From the NCBI GenBank assembly GCA_964584815.1, contig CAZPBO010000050.1, positions 1 through 16,785 on the forward strand: 16,785 bases of DNA. The letters run 5' to 3'. The DNA comes from CAZPBO01 sp964584815 (GTDB taxonomy: Bacteria > Planctomycetota > SKW154). The translations under genes and the position numbers were made by a program. The notes beneath the pieces were generated by a model that worked only from the letters and a program-made list of their open reading frames with translations, searched no databases and was not told the origin of the DNA. Below, piece by piece: positions 6,288-13,796 of this stretch; the first letter of the stretch is position 1; every line of letters starts with the position of its first letter.

Positions 6288-8129
6288 ATGCGCAGGTTGG
6301 TGCGCACATTGCCTATGCTATTTTTGCTTGCCGGGTGCGGTGTTGGCAAGCCTGTGGTTGCCACAAAACGCGCCGATGTTCAGGAACTCTTAACGACTGT
6401 CAAAACACCACTTCAGTTTTCCGCTGCGGTTGCTCCCGTCTCATTACCAGAGGAGGCGAGCGTCAGCCACAAATTTGCCGCGCTTCCACAGATTCCTCCA
6501 GAGCGATTGCAAGCGCTTTTTGTGGATGTTTCCAACAGAACGAGTCTTTTCAAAAAGGCGCTGGCAATAGAGAGCAATCCGAAACCGCCTCTGGAGGCGG
6601 CGGCGGACGCCAAAGCCGACCTCGTCCTTATCCCGAAATTCAGCGATGCGGAAGTCTACTACGCCGGCACCACCAAATGGTTTGTGCCAAACATCTTTAT
6701 CTGGTTCTTTGTGGACGCAGCGAGTTGGTTCGTTGCCGATGAAAAATACGGCATCTACCTTAAAGGTAGTGTTTCAATCTACTCCGTTCATACAGGGAAA
6801 CACCTCTTCACGCTGCCTATTGAATGCAGAGTAGAGGCGGCGTTAGATGATTTCCAGCGTGGATGGAAGTTCTGGGGCATCTTCTTCGTCCCCAAAAAAC
6901 TGAACGCTTCCAACTGGGCGAAGGTTACCAAAACTCTTCTACCTCATCTTGAGGAGGAAATGAAAGCGCAGTTCATTAAAGGGGTTCTCTCATCTTTTCT
7001 CTCCTTCACCAAGAGCGCCCAGTTTGCAAGCCTCTATAAACCGGCGAAAAAGGTCACCCATCCCAAACCGCCAAAACCCACCGAGAAACCCAAACCTCTC
7101 GTTATGCTGACCAAGACGCTTCCACCCGCAGAAGAAGGCAAAAAATACAGTGTGAAACTCAAGGCGAAGGGTGGCACCCCTCCCTACAAGTGGGCTGTTA
7201 AGGGGTTGCCGAAAGGGCTTTCCGCCAAATCGTCTGGGCTGATAGAAGGGGTGCCGGTTAAAGGGTCTGGCGGCAAAAAGTATCCTGTGATGGTGGAGTT
7301 GAGCGATACTGGCAAGGGTAAGGTGAGTGCGAAATTGCCCCTTGTGGTGAAGGCGGGTGCAGTGGCTCCGCCACCACCGCCGAAGCCGAGGCTGCCGCTT
7401 GTCTCTGCGGTGGTGGTTGGCGTTGAGGACTATAAAGGAGGGAATGTGGGGCGCGCGGCGTTTGCGTTGCGCGATGCCCGTGCCGTCGCTGACGCCATCC
7501 GTTCACTGAAGTCCCATAAAAACTCGTCTGTCACCCTCATTGAAGGCGCAAAAGCGACCCTGCCTGCCATTAAAAAAGCGCTTGAGACGGTCAAACCCTG
7601 CGATATCTTCATCCTCTTCTTTGCCGGCAATGGAGGAACATCTTTCGCCAAGGGCGCACCCCACTGCCTGCTTCTTTATGATACCGCGTTTCCCGATATG
7701 AAAAATGCACTTCTTTTAAGCGACCTGCTGAAACTGTGCCGCAAGGTCAAGGCAAAACAACGCATAGTTCTGATTGATGCCGGCTTCAACATGAGCGGAG
7801 AGGGGCGCACCCCTTCAGTTACCGAAGCCAAACCGAAGATTCACGCTCTGCCGACGCTTAAAGACAAAGACCTGGTGGTGATTGTTGCTTGTGACGGCAC
7901 ACAGACCGCTTACTCTTCTGCGCTCTCGCGTGTGCGTCACGGTTTCTTCACCTACTTTTTGCTTAAGGCGTTGGGGGGCAAGGCGGACAAGAACAAGGAC
8001 GGCAAACTGACAGAGAACGAGATTTTTGAGTTCCTTAAGAGCCGTGTCAAAGAAGAGTCATCAGATATTCAGACGCCTGTCAGACTGGGTGAGGGTAAGG
8101 CGACTTTGTTGCTCAAATCTTCTAAATAG
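6288..8129 (+). CDS. Lipoprotein with Ig-like domain and catalytically dead caspase (C14-like) domain
   Basis: A 613-residue protein with a lipoprotein signal (MRRLVRTLPMLFLLAGC; lipobox LLAGC, lipidated C17), so it should be anchored outside the cytoplasm. Residues 20-250 have no fold I recognise. A Pro/Lys linker (255-272) leads to an Ig-like putative-Ig module (about 275-356; PPAEEGKKYSV, GGTPPYKW, LPKGLSAKSSGLIEGVP) and a second proline linker. Residues about 369-610 have the caspase/metacaspase pattern: VVVGVEDY, LRDARAVADAI, ILFFAGNGG, IVLIDAGF, HGFFTYFLLKAL. The catalytic His of F-x-G-H-G is N448, and the catalytic Cys of D-A-C is G499, so proteolysis is not expected. An EF-hand loop (DKNKDGKLTENE, about 567-578) is complete and may bind calcium. 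The ATG is four bases after the kinase stop, and its GGAGGTGA ribosome site overlaps that stop, so the two genes are coupled. Confidence 0.85.
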   Translation: MRRLVRTLPMLFLLAGCGVGKPVVATKRADVQELLTTVKTPLQFSAAVAPVSLPEEASVSHKFAALPQIPPERLQALFVDVSNRTSLFKKALAIESNPKPPLEAAADAKADLVLIPKFSDAEVYYAGTTKWFVPNIFIWFFVDAASWFVADEKYGIYLKGSVSIYSVHTGKHLFTLPIECRVEAALDDFQRGWKFWGIFFVPKKLNASNWAKVTKTLLPHLEEEMKAQFIKGVLSSFLSFTKSAQFASLYKPAKKVTHPKPPKPTEKPKPLVMLTKTLPPAEEGKKYSVKLKAKGGTPPYKWAVKGLPKGLSAKSSGLIEGVPVKGSGGKKYPVMVELSDTGKGKVSAKLPLVVKAGAVAPPPPPKPRLPLVSAVVVGVEDYKGGNVGRAAFALRDARAVADAIRSLKSHKNSSVTLIEGAKATLPAIKKALETVKPCDIFILFFAGNGGTSFAKGAPHCLLLYDTAFPDMKNALLLSDLLKLCRKVKAKQRIVLIDAGFNMSGEGRTPSVTEAKPKIHALPTLKDKDLVVIVACDGTQTAYSSALSRVRHGFFTYFLLKALGGKADKNKDGKLTENEIFEFLKSRVKEESSDIQTPVRLGEGKATLLLKSSK

Positions 8130-8135
8130 ACGGAA

Positions 8136-8165
8136 TTGAGTCGGGGGTTTGGTGGTAAATATTAT
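8136..8165 (+). promoter_or_regulatory. Possible internal promoter before the zf-HC2/HEAT/VWA gene
   Basis: TTGAGT (8136-8141), an 18-base spacer and TATTAT (8160-8165) lie in the 56-base gap after the pseudo-caspase gene. A start near 8172 would leave a very short leader that contains the GAGAGG ribosome site. The gene may therefore be transcribed both from the operon and on its own. Not certain. Confidence 0.35.
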
Positions 8166-8185
8166 GTGGACGGAGAGGGTTTGCT

Positions 8186-10204
8186 ATGTTGAATGGTAAC
8201 TGTTTTGGCGATGAGATGTTATCACGCTACATTGATGGACGGCTTCCCGAACAGGAAGCCAAACGCTTGAAGGCTCATCTTGAGGCGTGTTCTGTATGTC
8301 GCAGGCGGTTGCGTTTGCTCTCAACACCGAAACGCGTTCTTACCCGCCTTCCTGACCACCACCCAGTGCTCTCCTTCAATTCGGTAGTCAACGCCCATAA
8401 ACGGCGGTTGCGTTTGATGAAGATGGTTCGCCGCACAGTTATAGGGGGTGCTGTGGCGGCGGTTGTCCTTGCTGCCATTATTTTGCTGTTGCCTCAAACC
8501 ACATCTCCGTCTTCTCAGGGAGAACCGACGCCGCATCGTGGGGTGGTGAAGGCTCCTGCTCCAAGTCCTGTGCCTCCAGAGCCGCAGGTTCCCCGCAAGC
8601 AACCAGAGCATAAAGTTGTGAAGCGGCAACCCAAGCAACCCGACCGCACACCGCCATCTGTGGAGCATCCAGAGGCACCCCACGAGCAGGTGGTAAAAGT
8701 TGAGCCGCGTCCGAAGGAGCAACCCAATGTTTCCTCTGCTCGTTCCACGCCTGTGGTTGAGCGGACTCCTCTTCTGTTTGAGGATGTCGTTGCGCGGTTC
8801 AATCAAGCCAGGGAGGAGAAGGATGTAGGGACGCAGGCTGAGGCGGTGCGCATTATGGGTAAGATAGGCACACCGCAGGCGGAGGCGTTTTTGTGCCGTC
8901 TTGCTTTGGATAGCAAGGAGTCGGCAGACTTGAGGGCGGAAGCCACCCGTGCTCTGGGGGAGATAGGGACAAGGAGGGCGGCGGAGACCATACTTGCTGT
9001 AGCGAGGTCGCAAGAGGAACGCCTTTCAGTGGCGGCGGTGGAGGCGCTTGGCAGGATTCGCGTTCCCCAGACCTTGCAGTGGCTCCTGACACATGTGTTG
9101 CCGAAAAGCCGCTGTGAGGCGGAGCGCTTGGCGGTGGCGCGTAGTCTTTGCTACATCAATGCCTTATCTTCCAGAAGGGTCATTTCCGCCGTCAGACAGG
9201 AGCGGAGCGCGGCGGTGAAGTTGACGGTGGCGTTCTCAATGGCGAAAAGGCGCGATAAGGTCGGACTTCAGGTTCTACAGGAGTTGGTGAAAGACCGCGA
9301 TTTCACCATAAGACGCGCCTCTGTGGAACTGCTGGGAATGTTCGGAAAGGACGCCGTCAAGGTTCTCGCCCGCATCGCTCGGGAAGAGCGCAATCCACTG
9401 CTTCGCGAGTTGGCGCTGAAAGCGCTTCTTGCTACTGAAACAAAAGAAGGAGCGCTTGCTGCAATTAAGTTCCTGAGGTCGTCAGACCGAAGAGCCTGCG
9501 GCGTCGTCCTTAAGGGACTCACAGACTTAACCGGCAAGACATTCACGACGGAGCGGGCGTGGCGCCGCTATATCAAGCGCCTCCCCAGTTTCCCGCCTGA
9601 AAACAGAAACCAAACCGATATCGTCTACAACGCCGACTTCTCCATCTGGAACATACCTTTCTGGTCCCGGTCCGTCGTCTTTGTTGTAGACTGCTCTACC
9701 ACCGCCCGTCGCACCAAAGCACTCAACTCCGCCATTGATACCGTTTTGCAGAGTGTCAAAGGGATGCCCGACCATATCCGCGTTAATGTTGTCTGTTACG
9801 GCAGCACTGTGCTGACATACAGCCACAAAGGATTGGTGCCCGTTGTAAAGGTTCGCACTGGACTGGAGAGGTTTCTCAAGGCGCAACTTGCCCGCAACAT
9901 CGCGGGCGCCGACCTCTACAACGCCCTCATCACCGCTGTCAAACTGGCACCTGACGATATTGTGCTCCTCACAACAGGCGCCATATCCAAACGCCGTTTC
10001 CGCGACCTCTCATCCCTTGTGGACGCTGTCAGCCGCGCAAACCAGAAGGTCGGATGCCGTATCCATATCCTCGCCTTCTTTGCCACCAACCGCAAAGATA
10101 CCGAAAACCTGAAACCCTGTGGACAGACCGTTGAGACACTTAAGAGACTGGCAATGCTGAACCTCGGGCAGTTCCGCTATAGGTGGCTCAAACAGACTCG
10201 TTGA
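8186..10204 (+). CDS. zf-HC2 anti-sigma-like membrane protein with HEAT repeats and a degenerate VWA-like domain
   Basis: A 672-residue protein. Residues 1-45 match the zf-HC2 zinc finger of ZAS-type anti-sigma factors (C6, H31, C35, C38, with MLSRYIDGRLPEQEAKRLKAHL between). One membrane span lies at about 84-103, which puts the finger in the cytoplasm. A Pro/Lys-rich linker (about 105-198) follows. Residues about 199-445 are HEAT-like helical repeats (AEATRALGEIGTRRAAETIL, AVEALGRIRV, ASVELLGMFGKDAVKVLARI). Residues about 493-665 have VWA-like alternation (SVVFVVDCSTT, RVNVVCYGS, IAGADLYNAL, DDIVLLTTG, RIHILAFF). The MIDAS motif is only partly kept: D502, S504 and T506 are present, but the usual Thr is D576 and the usual Asp is T597. 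No sigma factor gene is next to it, so the finger's partner is unknown and may be the kinase. Confidence 0.8.
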   Translation: MLNGNCFGDEMLSRYIDGRLPEQEAKRLKAHLEACSVCRRRLRLLSTPKRVLTRLPDHHPVLSFNSVVNAHKRRLRLMKMVRRTVIGGAVAAVVLAAIILLLPQTTSPSSQGEPTPHRGVVKAPAPSPVPPEPQVPRKQPEHKVVKRQPKQPDRTPPSVEHPEAPHEQVVKVEPRPKEQPNVSSARSTPVVERTPLLFEDVVARFNQAREEKDVGTQAEAVRIMGKIGTPQAEAFLCRLALDSKESADLRAEATRALGEIGTRRAAETILAVARSQEERLSVAAVEALGRIRVPQTLQWLLTHVLPKSRCEAERLAVARSLCYINALSSRRVISAVRQERSAAVKLTVAFSMAKRRDKVGLQVLQELVKDRDFTIRRASVELLGMFGKDAVKVLARIAREERNPLLRELALKALLATETKEGALAAIKFLRSSDRRACGVVLKGLTDLTGKTFTTERAWRRYIKRLPSFPPENRNQTDIVYNADFSIWNIPFWSRSVVFVVDCSTTARRTKALNSAIDTVLQSVKGMPDHIRVNVVCYGSTVLTYSHKGLVPVVKVRTGLERFLKAQLARNIAGADLYNALITAVKLAPDDIVLLTTGAISKRRFRDLSSLVDAVSRANQKVGCRIHILAFFATNRKDTENLKPCGQTVETLKRLAMLNLGQFRYRWLKQTR

Positions 10205-10214
10205 GGACGCCACA

Positions 10215-10538
10215 ATGGATATCTCCTTTGACCGCAACGCCTTCAGAAACGCTCTGAAACGGCACCTTCAGTTTGTGCTGCGCCACGATGCCAGCGCTCT
10301 TGTAGAAGAAGTCGTCAACGAACTTATCCACGAGCGGCTCGTTGAACTGGCAGAGGAGGAGTTGAACGGTATCGCGGAAAACACCAACGATGCGCCACTG
10401 CCACTTGAAAAAACCGCTGATAAGATTGCCATTGAAATCTCACCTCTTGATATTGACCACCGCTACCTTGTGCGAGAAGTCCTAAAGAAACATCTTAAAA
10501 AAGCACTGCGGGACTACATCCGCCGCGGTTTGACATAA
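10215..10538 (+). CDS. Small helical protein of unknown function, last gene of the kinase cluster
   Basis: A 107-residue protein (MDISFDRNAFRNALKRHLQF) with a TGAGGA ribosome site that includes the stop codon of the preceding gene, only ten bases upstream, so coupling is likely. It is strongly amphipathic and charged: helix about 7-28, an acidic helix about 29-52, a linker, and a basic helix about 83-105 (VREVLKKHLKKALRDYIRRG). It has no signal peptide, membrane segment, cysteines or recognised motif. It looks like a small cytoplasmic adaptor or dimerising protein, which is inference. Its last 25 bases overlap the 3' end of the convergent DHH gene. Confidence 0.7.
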   Translation: MDISFDRNAFRNALKRHLQFVLRHDASALVEEVVNELIHERLVELAEEELNGIAENTNDAPLPLEKTADKIAIEISPLDIDHRYLVREVLKKHLKKALRDYIRRGLT

Positions 10539-11515
10539 CCCCCCTTCCGTAACCACGCCTCTATCTCACCCACAACAAAACGCTCCGCCTCCTTAAGTGA
10601 CATACCAGAAAATGTTATCCCCGCCGCCGCCTTATGACCACCACCCCCATACGCCACCGCAAACCGATTCAAATCCAGCCCACAGTTGGAACGAAGACTC
10701 ACCTTCACCCTGCCATCCTGCAACTCCCGAATGTAAAGCCCAATCTTTACCCCTTTCAGCGAACGCGGTATCTCCGGAAACTCCTGTGTGTCGTCAGGAT
10801 GGGCACCTGTTTCCTCAAAGTCCCGCCACCTTAACACAATCCACGCCACCGTTCCATCTCCGTTCGTCTTAAGCGACGCCAAAGCACGCGCCTGCAGCGC
10901 CATCTGCTCCCTGCTGCAAGAACGATACAAACCGTTCATCACATCCCTCAAATTTACCCCATACTCCAGCAACTCCGCCGCTATCCGCAATGTCCGCGGC
11001 TTCGTGTTGTCGTAACTGAACCTCCCCGTATCCGTCAGAACCGCCACAAGCACATAAGTCGCATCCAACCTGTCTATTTCAAACCCCATATCTTTCATAA
11101 AGCGATACAGTATTTCACCTGTTGAACTGGCGTCGGTGTCAACAATTACCACATCACCAAACATCCCGTTTGAGCGATGATGGTCAACATTCACCACACA
11201 TTTCGCCTTCTCCACCGCCTCCCGCACCCGCCCCATCCGCTCAACCCTCCCCACATCCAGCACCACCGCCACATCATACTCCCCCGAAACCTCACCCCAT
11301 CGCCGCACATCTTCTATCCCAGACAGAAACTTAAGATACCCTGGAACCTCCGCATCGTTTACCACAACCACATCCTTCCCCAAACGCTCCTTCAACAACT
11401 TGCGCATCAGCAGTTCGCTTGCTATCGCGTCCGCATCTGGATGAACATGGGTCGTTATAAGAAAGCGCTTACCCCCCTCAAGCACATCCCGCAACTTCAG
11501 AAAAAGCCTACGCAT
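10514..11515 (-). CDS. nrnA: DHH/DHHA1 phosphoesterase, NrnA-type oligoribonuclease/pAp phosphatase
   Basis: A 333-residue protein with the full DHH pattern: THVHPDADA (H23, H25, D27, D29), LDVG with D87, VDHH at 110-113, VDTDASSTGEI at 125, and TDTGRFSY with D162. The DHHA1 nucleic-acid binding part ends in SLRSNCGLDLNRFAVAYGGGGHKAAAG (H294). All metal ligands of the family are visible and the length is normal. NrnA enzymes degrade 2-5 nt RNA from the 5' end or in bacteria without Orn, and dephosphorylate pAp; this is family knowledge. I set the start at ATG 11513-11515, with a GGAGG ribosome site six bases upstream. An in-frame extension to 11692 has no ribosome site and crosses the next gene. 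It converges on and overlaps the small plus-strand gene by 25 bases. Confidence 0.88.
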   Translation of the reverse strand: MRRLFLKLRDVLEGGKRFLITTHVHPDADAIASELLMRKLLKERLGKDVVVVNDAEVPGYLKFLSGIEDVRRWGEVSGEYDVAVVLDVGRVERMGRVREAVEKAKCVVNVDHHRSNGMFGDVVIVDTDASSTGEILYRFMKDMGFEIDRLDATYVLVAVLTDTGRFSYDNTKPRTLRIAAELLEYGVNLRDVMNGLYRSCSREQMALQARALASLKTNGDGTVAWIVLRWRDFEETGAHPDDTQEFPEIPRSLKGVKIGLYIRELQDGRVKVSLRSNCGLDLNRFAVAYGGGGHKAAAGITFSGMSLKEAERFVVGEIEAWLRKGGYVKPRRM

Positions 11516-11540
11516 AGACGCCTCCGAAAACAACCCTTTC

Positions 11541-11568
11541 AGTCTACAAACAGATAGACGCGCCTCAA
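11541..11568 (-). promoter_or_regulatory. Possible promoter for the DHH phosphoesterase gene
   Basis: On the minus strand, TTGAGG (11563-11568) and TAGACT (11541-11546) are 16 bases apart, giving a start about 20 bases before the ATG. The boxes are moderate matches only. Confidence 0.3.
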
Positions 11569-11586
11569 GAAAAAATGCGTCTCGCT

Positions 11587-11614
11587 TTGGCTCTACATCC
11601 GTTTCTGATACCAT
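11587..11614 (+). promoter_or_regulatory. Possible promoter for the L-2-hydroxyglutarate oxidoreductase gene
   Basis: TTGGCT (11587-11592) and TACCAT (11609-11614) are 16 bases apart in the divergent gap before the ATG at 11640. A TG pair sits just before the -10 box. Moderate match, with a short leader that includes a TGGAGG ribosome site. Confidence 0.3.
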
Positions 11615-11639
11615 CGCATCCCAGTATGGAGGTGCTCTG

Positions 11640-12785
11640 ATGGAGCGGTTGGATGTCGTTATTGTCGGCGGCGGAGTTGTGGGACTCGCCACCGCCGCTC
11701 ATCTCGCAAACGACCGTGAAGTCTTCGTCCTTGAAAAACGCCCCTATCTGGGAGAAGAACAGTCGGGACGCAACTCCGGTGTTGTGCATGCCGGCGTCTA
11801 TTATGAGCCAGCATCCCTTAAGGCGAGACTTTGTGTTCTGGGCAACACGCTGCTCTACAAATTCTGCGCTGAATACGGCGTCCCCTGCGCTCGGGTCGGA
11901 AAATTCATCGTCGCCACATCAGAACAGCAGGTTCCCGACCTTCTATCGCTTTACCGCCGCGCAAAGAAAATCGGCGCCCGCGGCGTCCATATCGTCACCC
12001 CATACGAACTCCTCGCCGCAGAACCCAACATCCGCTGCAAACTGGCTCTCCATTTCCCCTCAACAGGCATTGTTGACGCCGCAACGCTCACCAAAAAACT
12101 CGCATCCATCGCACGCCATCGCAACGCCACAATCCTCACCTCCGCAACCGTCACCCGACTCCACAAACACCCAAAAGGCGTCCTCCTTGAAGTTCACTAT
12201 CCCCAAAACCGCACAGAACAGGTTCTCGCAAAAAAGGTGGTGAACGCCGCCGGTCTTCATTCGGCTCAACTTGCCCGCACCCTCAACCCATCCCTCAAAC
12301 TCTCCATCGCCCCCATCCGCGGCGAATACTACTCCTACATTGTCCGCGACGAATCCTTGCGCATCCGCGCCAACATCTATCCCGCCCCACCTCTTATCCC
12401 CGTCGGACAACAGAAACGCTTCATCGTCGGTATCCACCTCACCCCCACCTTTGACCTCCTATCCGATGGAACCTACAATATAAGCCGGCGCGTTCTTGTG
12501 GGACCCTCCGCAACTCCTACAAACGACCCAGACGACTTCTCCCCACCTCGCCTTCCGCCCCAGCACTTCACAGATGCCGTCAAAGCCTTCTTCCCACAAC
12601 TCACTCCACAGATGCTGCAGCCAGAATACAGCGGCGTTCAGGCAAAACTTTCACAGTTCAACGACTTTGCCATATTCTCTGACCCGTCATGCCCTGACTG
12701 CGTCCACGCTGTCGGCGTTGATTCCCCAGGTCTCACATCCTGCCTCGCCATAGCAGACTACATCGCACGACTCCTCTTCCCATAA
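11640..12785 (+). CDS. lhgO: FAD-dependent L-2-hydroxyglutarate dehydrogenase/oxidase family protein (LhgO/L2HGDH)
   Basis: A 381-residue DAO-fold flavoprotein. The N-terminus has the FAD-binding Rossmann motif (VVIVGGGVVGLATAAHLA, residues 6-23) and the ribose-binding acidic residue E32. The segment RNSGVVHAGVYYEPASLKAR (44-63) is the hallmark of the L-2-hydroxyglutarate oxidase family. VVNAAGLHSAQLA (about 200-212), PIRGEYYSY and the C-terminal GVDSPGLTSCLAIADYIA (about 358-375) also fit. These enzymes oxidise L-2-hydroxyglutarate to 2-oxoglutarate and pass electrons to the quinone pool or oxygen, clearing a side product of malate dehydrogenase. The start is supported by TGGAGG seven bases upstream. 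Length is slightly short but within range. The gene stands alone, divergent from the DHH gene, and no lysine-degradation (csiD) or glutarate genes are nearby. Confidence 0.88.
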   Translation: MERLDVVIVGGGVVGLATAAHLANDREVFVLEKRPYLGEEQSGRNSGVVHAGVYYEPASLKARLCVLGNTLLYKFCAEYGVPCARVGKFIVATSEQQVPDLLSLYRRAKKIGARGVHIVTPYELLAAEPNIRCKLALHFPSTGIVDAATLTKKLASIARHRNATILTSATVTRLHKHPKGVLLEVHYPQNRTEQVLAKKVVNAAGLHSAQLARTLNPSLKLSIAPIRGEYYSYIVRDESLRIRANIYPAPPLIPVGQQKRFIVGIHLTPTFDLLSDGTYNISRRVLVGPSATPTNDPDDFSPPRLPPQHFTDAVKAFFPQLTPQMLQPEYSGVQAKLSQFNDFAIFSDPSCPDCVHAVGVDSPGLTSCLAIADYIARLLFP

Positions 12786-12881
12786 CCCGTTGCACCCACA
12801 ATACGCACCAAACGCCTGTTCCAGTAACGCTATGGGAAGCGGCGGCATCCTTCTGAAGAAAAACACCCGAAATAAAAAAGT

Positions 12882-12907
12882 GCCGCAACTATGCGGCATA
12901 GTTCGCG
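12882..12907 (+). promoter_or_regulatory. Pair of mutually exclusive hairpins upstream of the basic-protein gene
   Basis: Two stems share the same bases. One pairs GCCGCA (12882-12887) with TGCGGC (12892-12897). The other pairs AACTATG (12887-12893) with CATAGTT (12897-12903), extended by CGC (12884-12886) with GCG (12905-12907) past a one-base bulge. They cannot form together. They lie between the flavoprotein stop and the ribosome site of the next gene. There is no U tract, so a simple terminator is unlikely. It could be a protein-binding palindrome or an RNA switch; I cannot tell which. Confidence 0.45.
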
Positions 12908-12944
12908 TTTAGTCCCTTTGCCTAACATTTTGGAGGCTTAAGCG

Positions 12945-13727
12945 ATGGTAAGACTTGTGGCAATGCTTTCTGTGGCTGTCTGCCTGCCACTTATGGCGCA
13001 GAGACCACCCCAACGCCCCGGACCCAAGAAGGAACGACCGCGCCTCAAAAAAAGCGACCCGCTTCTGCGCCAGATAATGGCGCTCCGCAAGCAACTGGAA
13101 ACCCTTAAAAAACGCCTGGATGCCCTTCGCAAAAAGGTGGAAGGCATAGTCAAAAGGCGCGCACTCAAACGCCCGCCTGCACCGCCCAAACACCATCCCA
13201 AAAAGCCACATTTGCGCAAACCCGCACCAGCGCATAAACCAAAACTGCCCGCACATCCAAGGCGCCCCAAACGGCACCTTCGCCAACCCGCAGGACATCC
13301 CCCACACCCCCTCAAAGGCGTAAAGAGAATGCGGGGCAGGATGCGCCACCCGATACCGATGCGCCCAAAGGCTCCAAGACATCCAAAAGGTATGCTTAAG
13401 CGCATGCCCCACCTGCTGGGGAAGCGCCTCAAGCGTATGCGTGGTGTGCCGCCGTGGCTGCAAGGTCGTGACGGGCAGATGCTGCGCAGGTTCGCGCGCC
13501 GCAAAATCTTCTTCCGCCGCGCAATGATGCTCCGCCGATTCCTCCAACACATACGCCAACTGTTCATAAAACGCCTGCAAGAACGCATAGGAAGAATGCG
13601 CCGCTTCAAGCCCAGAATCACCCCCGAAGACATTCGGCACGGGTTTGGTTTGTTTATCCGTCGTATGCTGCAAGAAAAACTCCGCCGCAGAATCCCCCCA
13701 ACCGTGCCCCAAGCCGCATGGTTCTAA
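12945..13727 (+). CDS. Exported, extremely basic Arg/Lys/Pro/His-rich protein of unknown function
   Basis: A 260-residue protein with a GGAGG ribosome site eight bases upstream and a strong terminator 20 bases downstream, which together support a real gene despite its odd composition. Residues 1-19 (MVRLVAMLSVAVCLPLMAQ) look like a Sec signal peptide with a probable cut after the Ala/Gln region. Residues about 40-70 form a short coiled coil (LRQIMALRKQLETLKKRLDA). Residues about 70-165 are Pro/Lys/Arg/His-rich and unstructured. Residues about 165-250 are Arg-rich amphipathic helix with several Met and Phe. By my count about 78 of 260 residues are Lys or Arg, against about 10 acidic. Such an exported polycation could bind DNA, lipid A, polyphosphate or acidic cell-wall polymer, or chaperone as CpxP-like proteins do; none of this is shown. 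No family recognised. Confidence 0.7.
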   Translation: MVRLVAMLSVAVCLPLMAQRPPQRPGPKKERPRLKKSDPLLRQIMALRKQLETLKKRLDALRKKVEGIVKRRALKRPPAPPKHHPKKPHLRKPAPAHKPKLPAHPRRPKRHLRQPAGHPPHPLKGVKRMRGRMRHPIPMRPKAPRHPKGMLKRMPHLLGKRLKRMRGVPPWLQGRDGQMLRRFARRKIFFRRAMMLRRFLQHIRQLFIKRLQERIGRMRRFKPRITPEDIRHGFGLFIRRMLQEKLRRRIPPTVPQAAWF

Positions 13728-13747
13728 CCCTAACTCTGACTTCACCA

Positions 13748-13786
13748 GGGGGTGGCGGTTTTCCACCGCTACCCCCAAAATTTTTT
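13748..13786 (+). terminator. Rho-independent terminator after the basic-protein gene
   Basis: A 12-bp stem (13748-13759 with 13765-13776, one G-U pair) with a five-base loop is followed by AAAA and a TTTTTT run (13781-13786). It ends the upstream transcript only about ten bases before the rRNA promoter. Confidence 0.9.
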
Positions 13787-13796
13787 CTCTTGTGAC

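Noticed and set aside
11516..11692. N-terminal extension of the DHH phosphoesterase
   Set aside because: The added residues are Pro/Ser/Thr-rich and unlike the family, have no ribosome site, and overlap the divergent flavoprotein gene. The start at 11515 has a GGAGG site and matches the family length.
12909..13778. Long minus-strand reading frame (289 codons) opposite the basic-protein gene, and a second one at 12938-13633
   Set aside because: They have no ribosome site, are full of Trp, Cys and His runs typical of antisense shadows of Lys/Pro/Arg-rich codons, and the longer one would start across the terminator. The plus-strand frame has a ribosome site, a signal peptide and a matching terminator.
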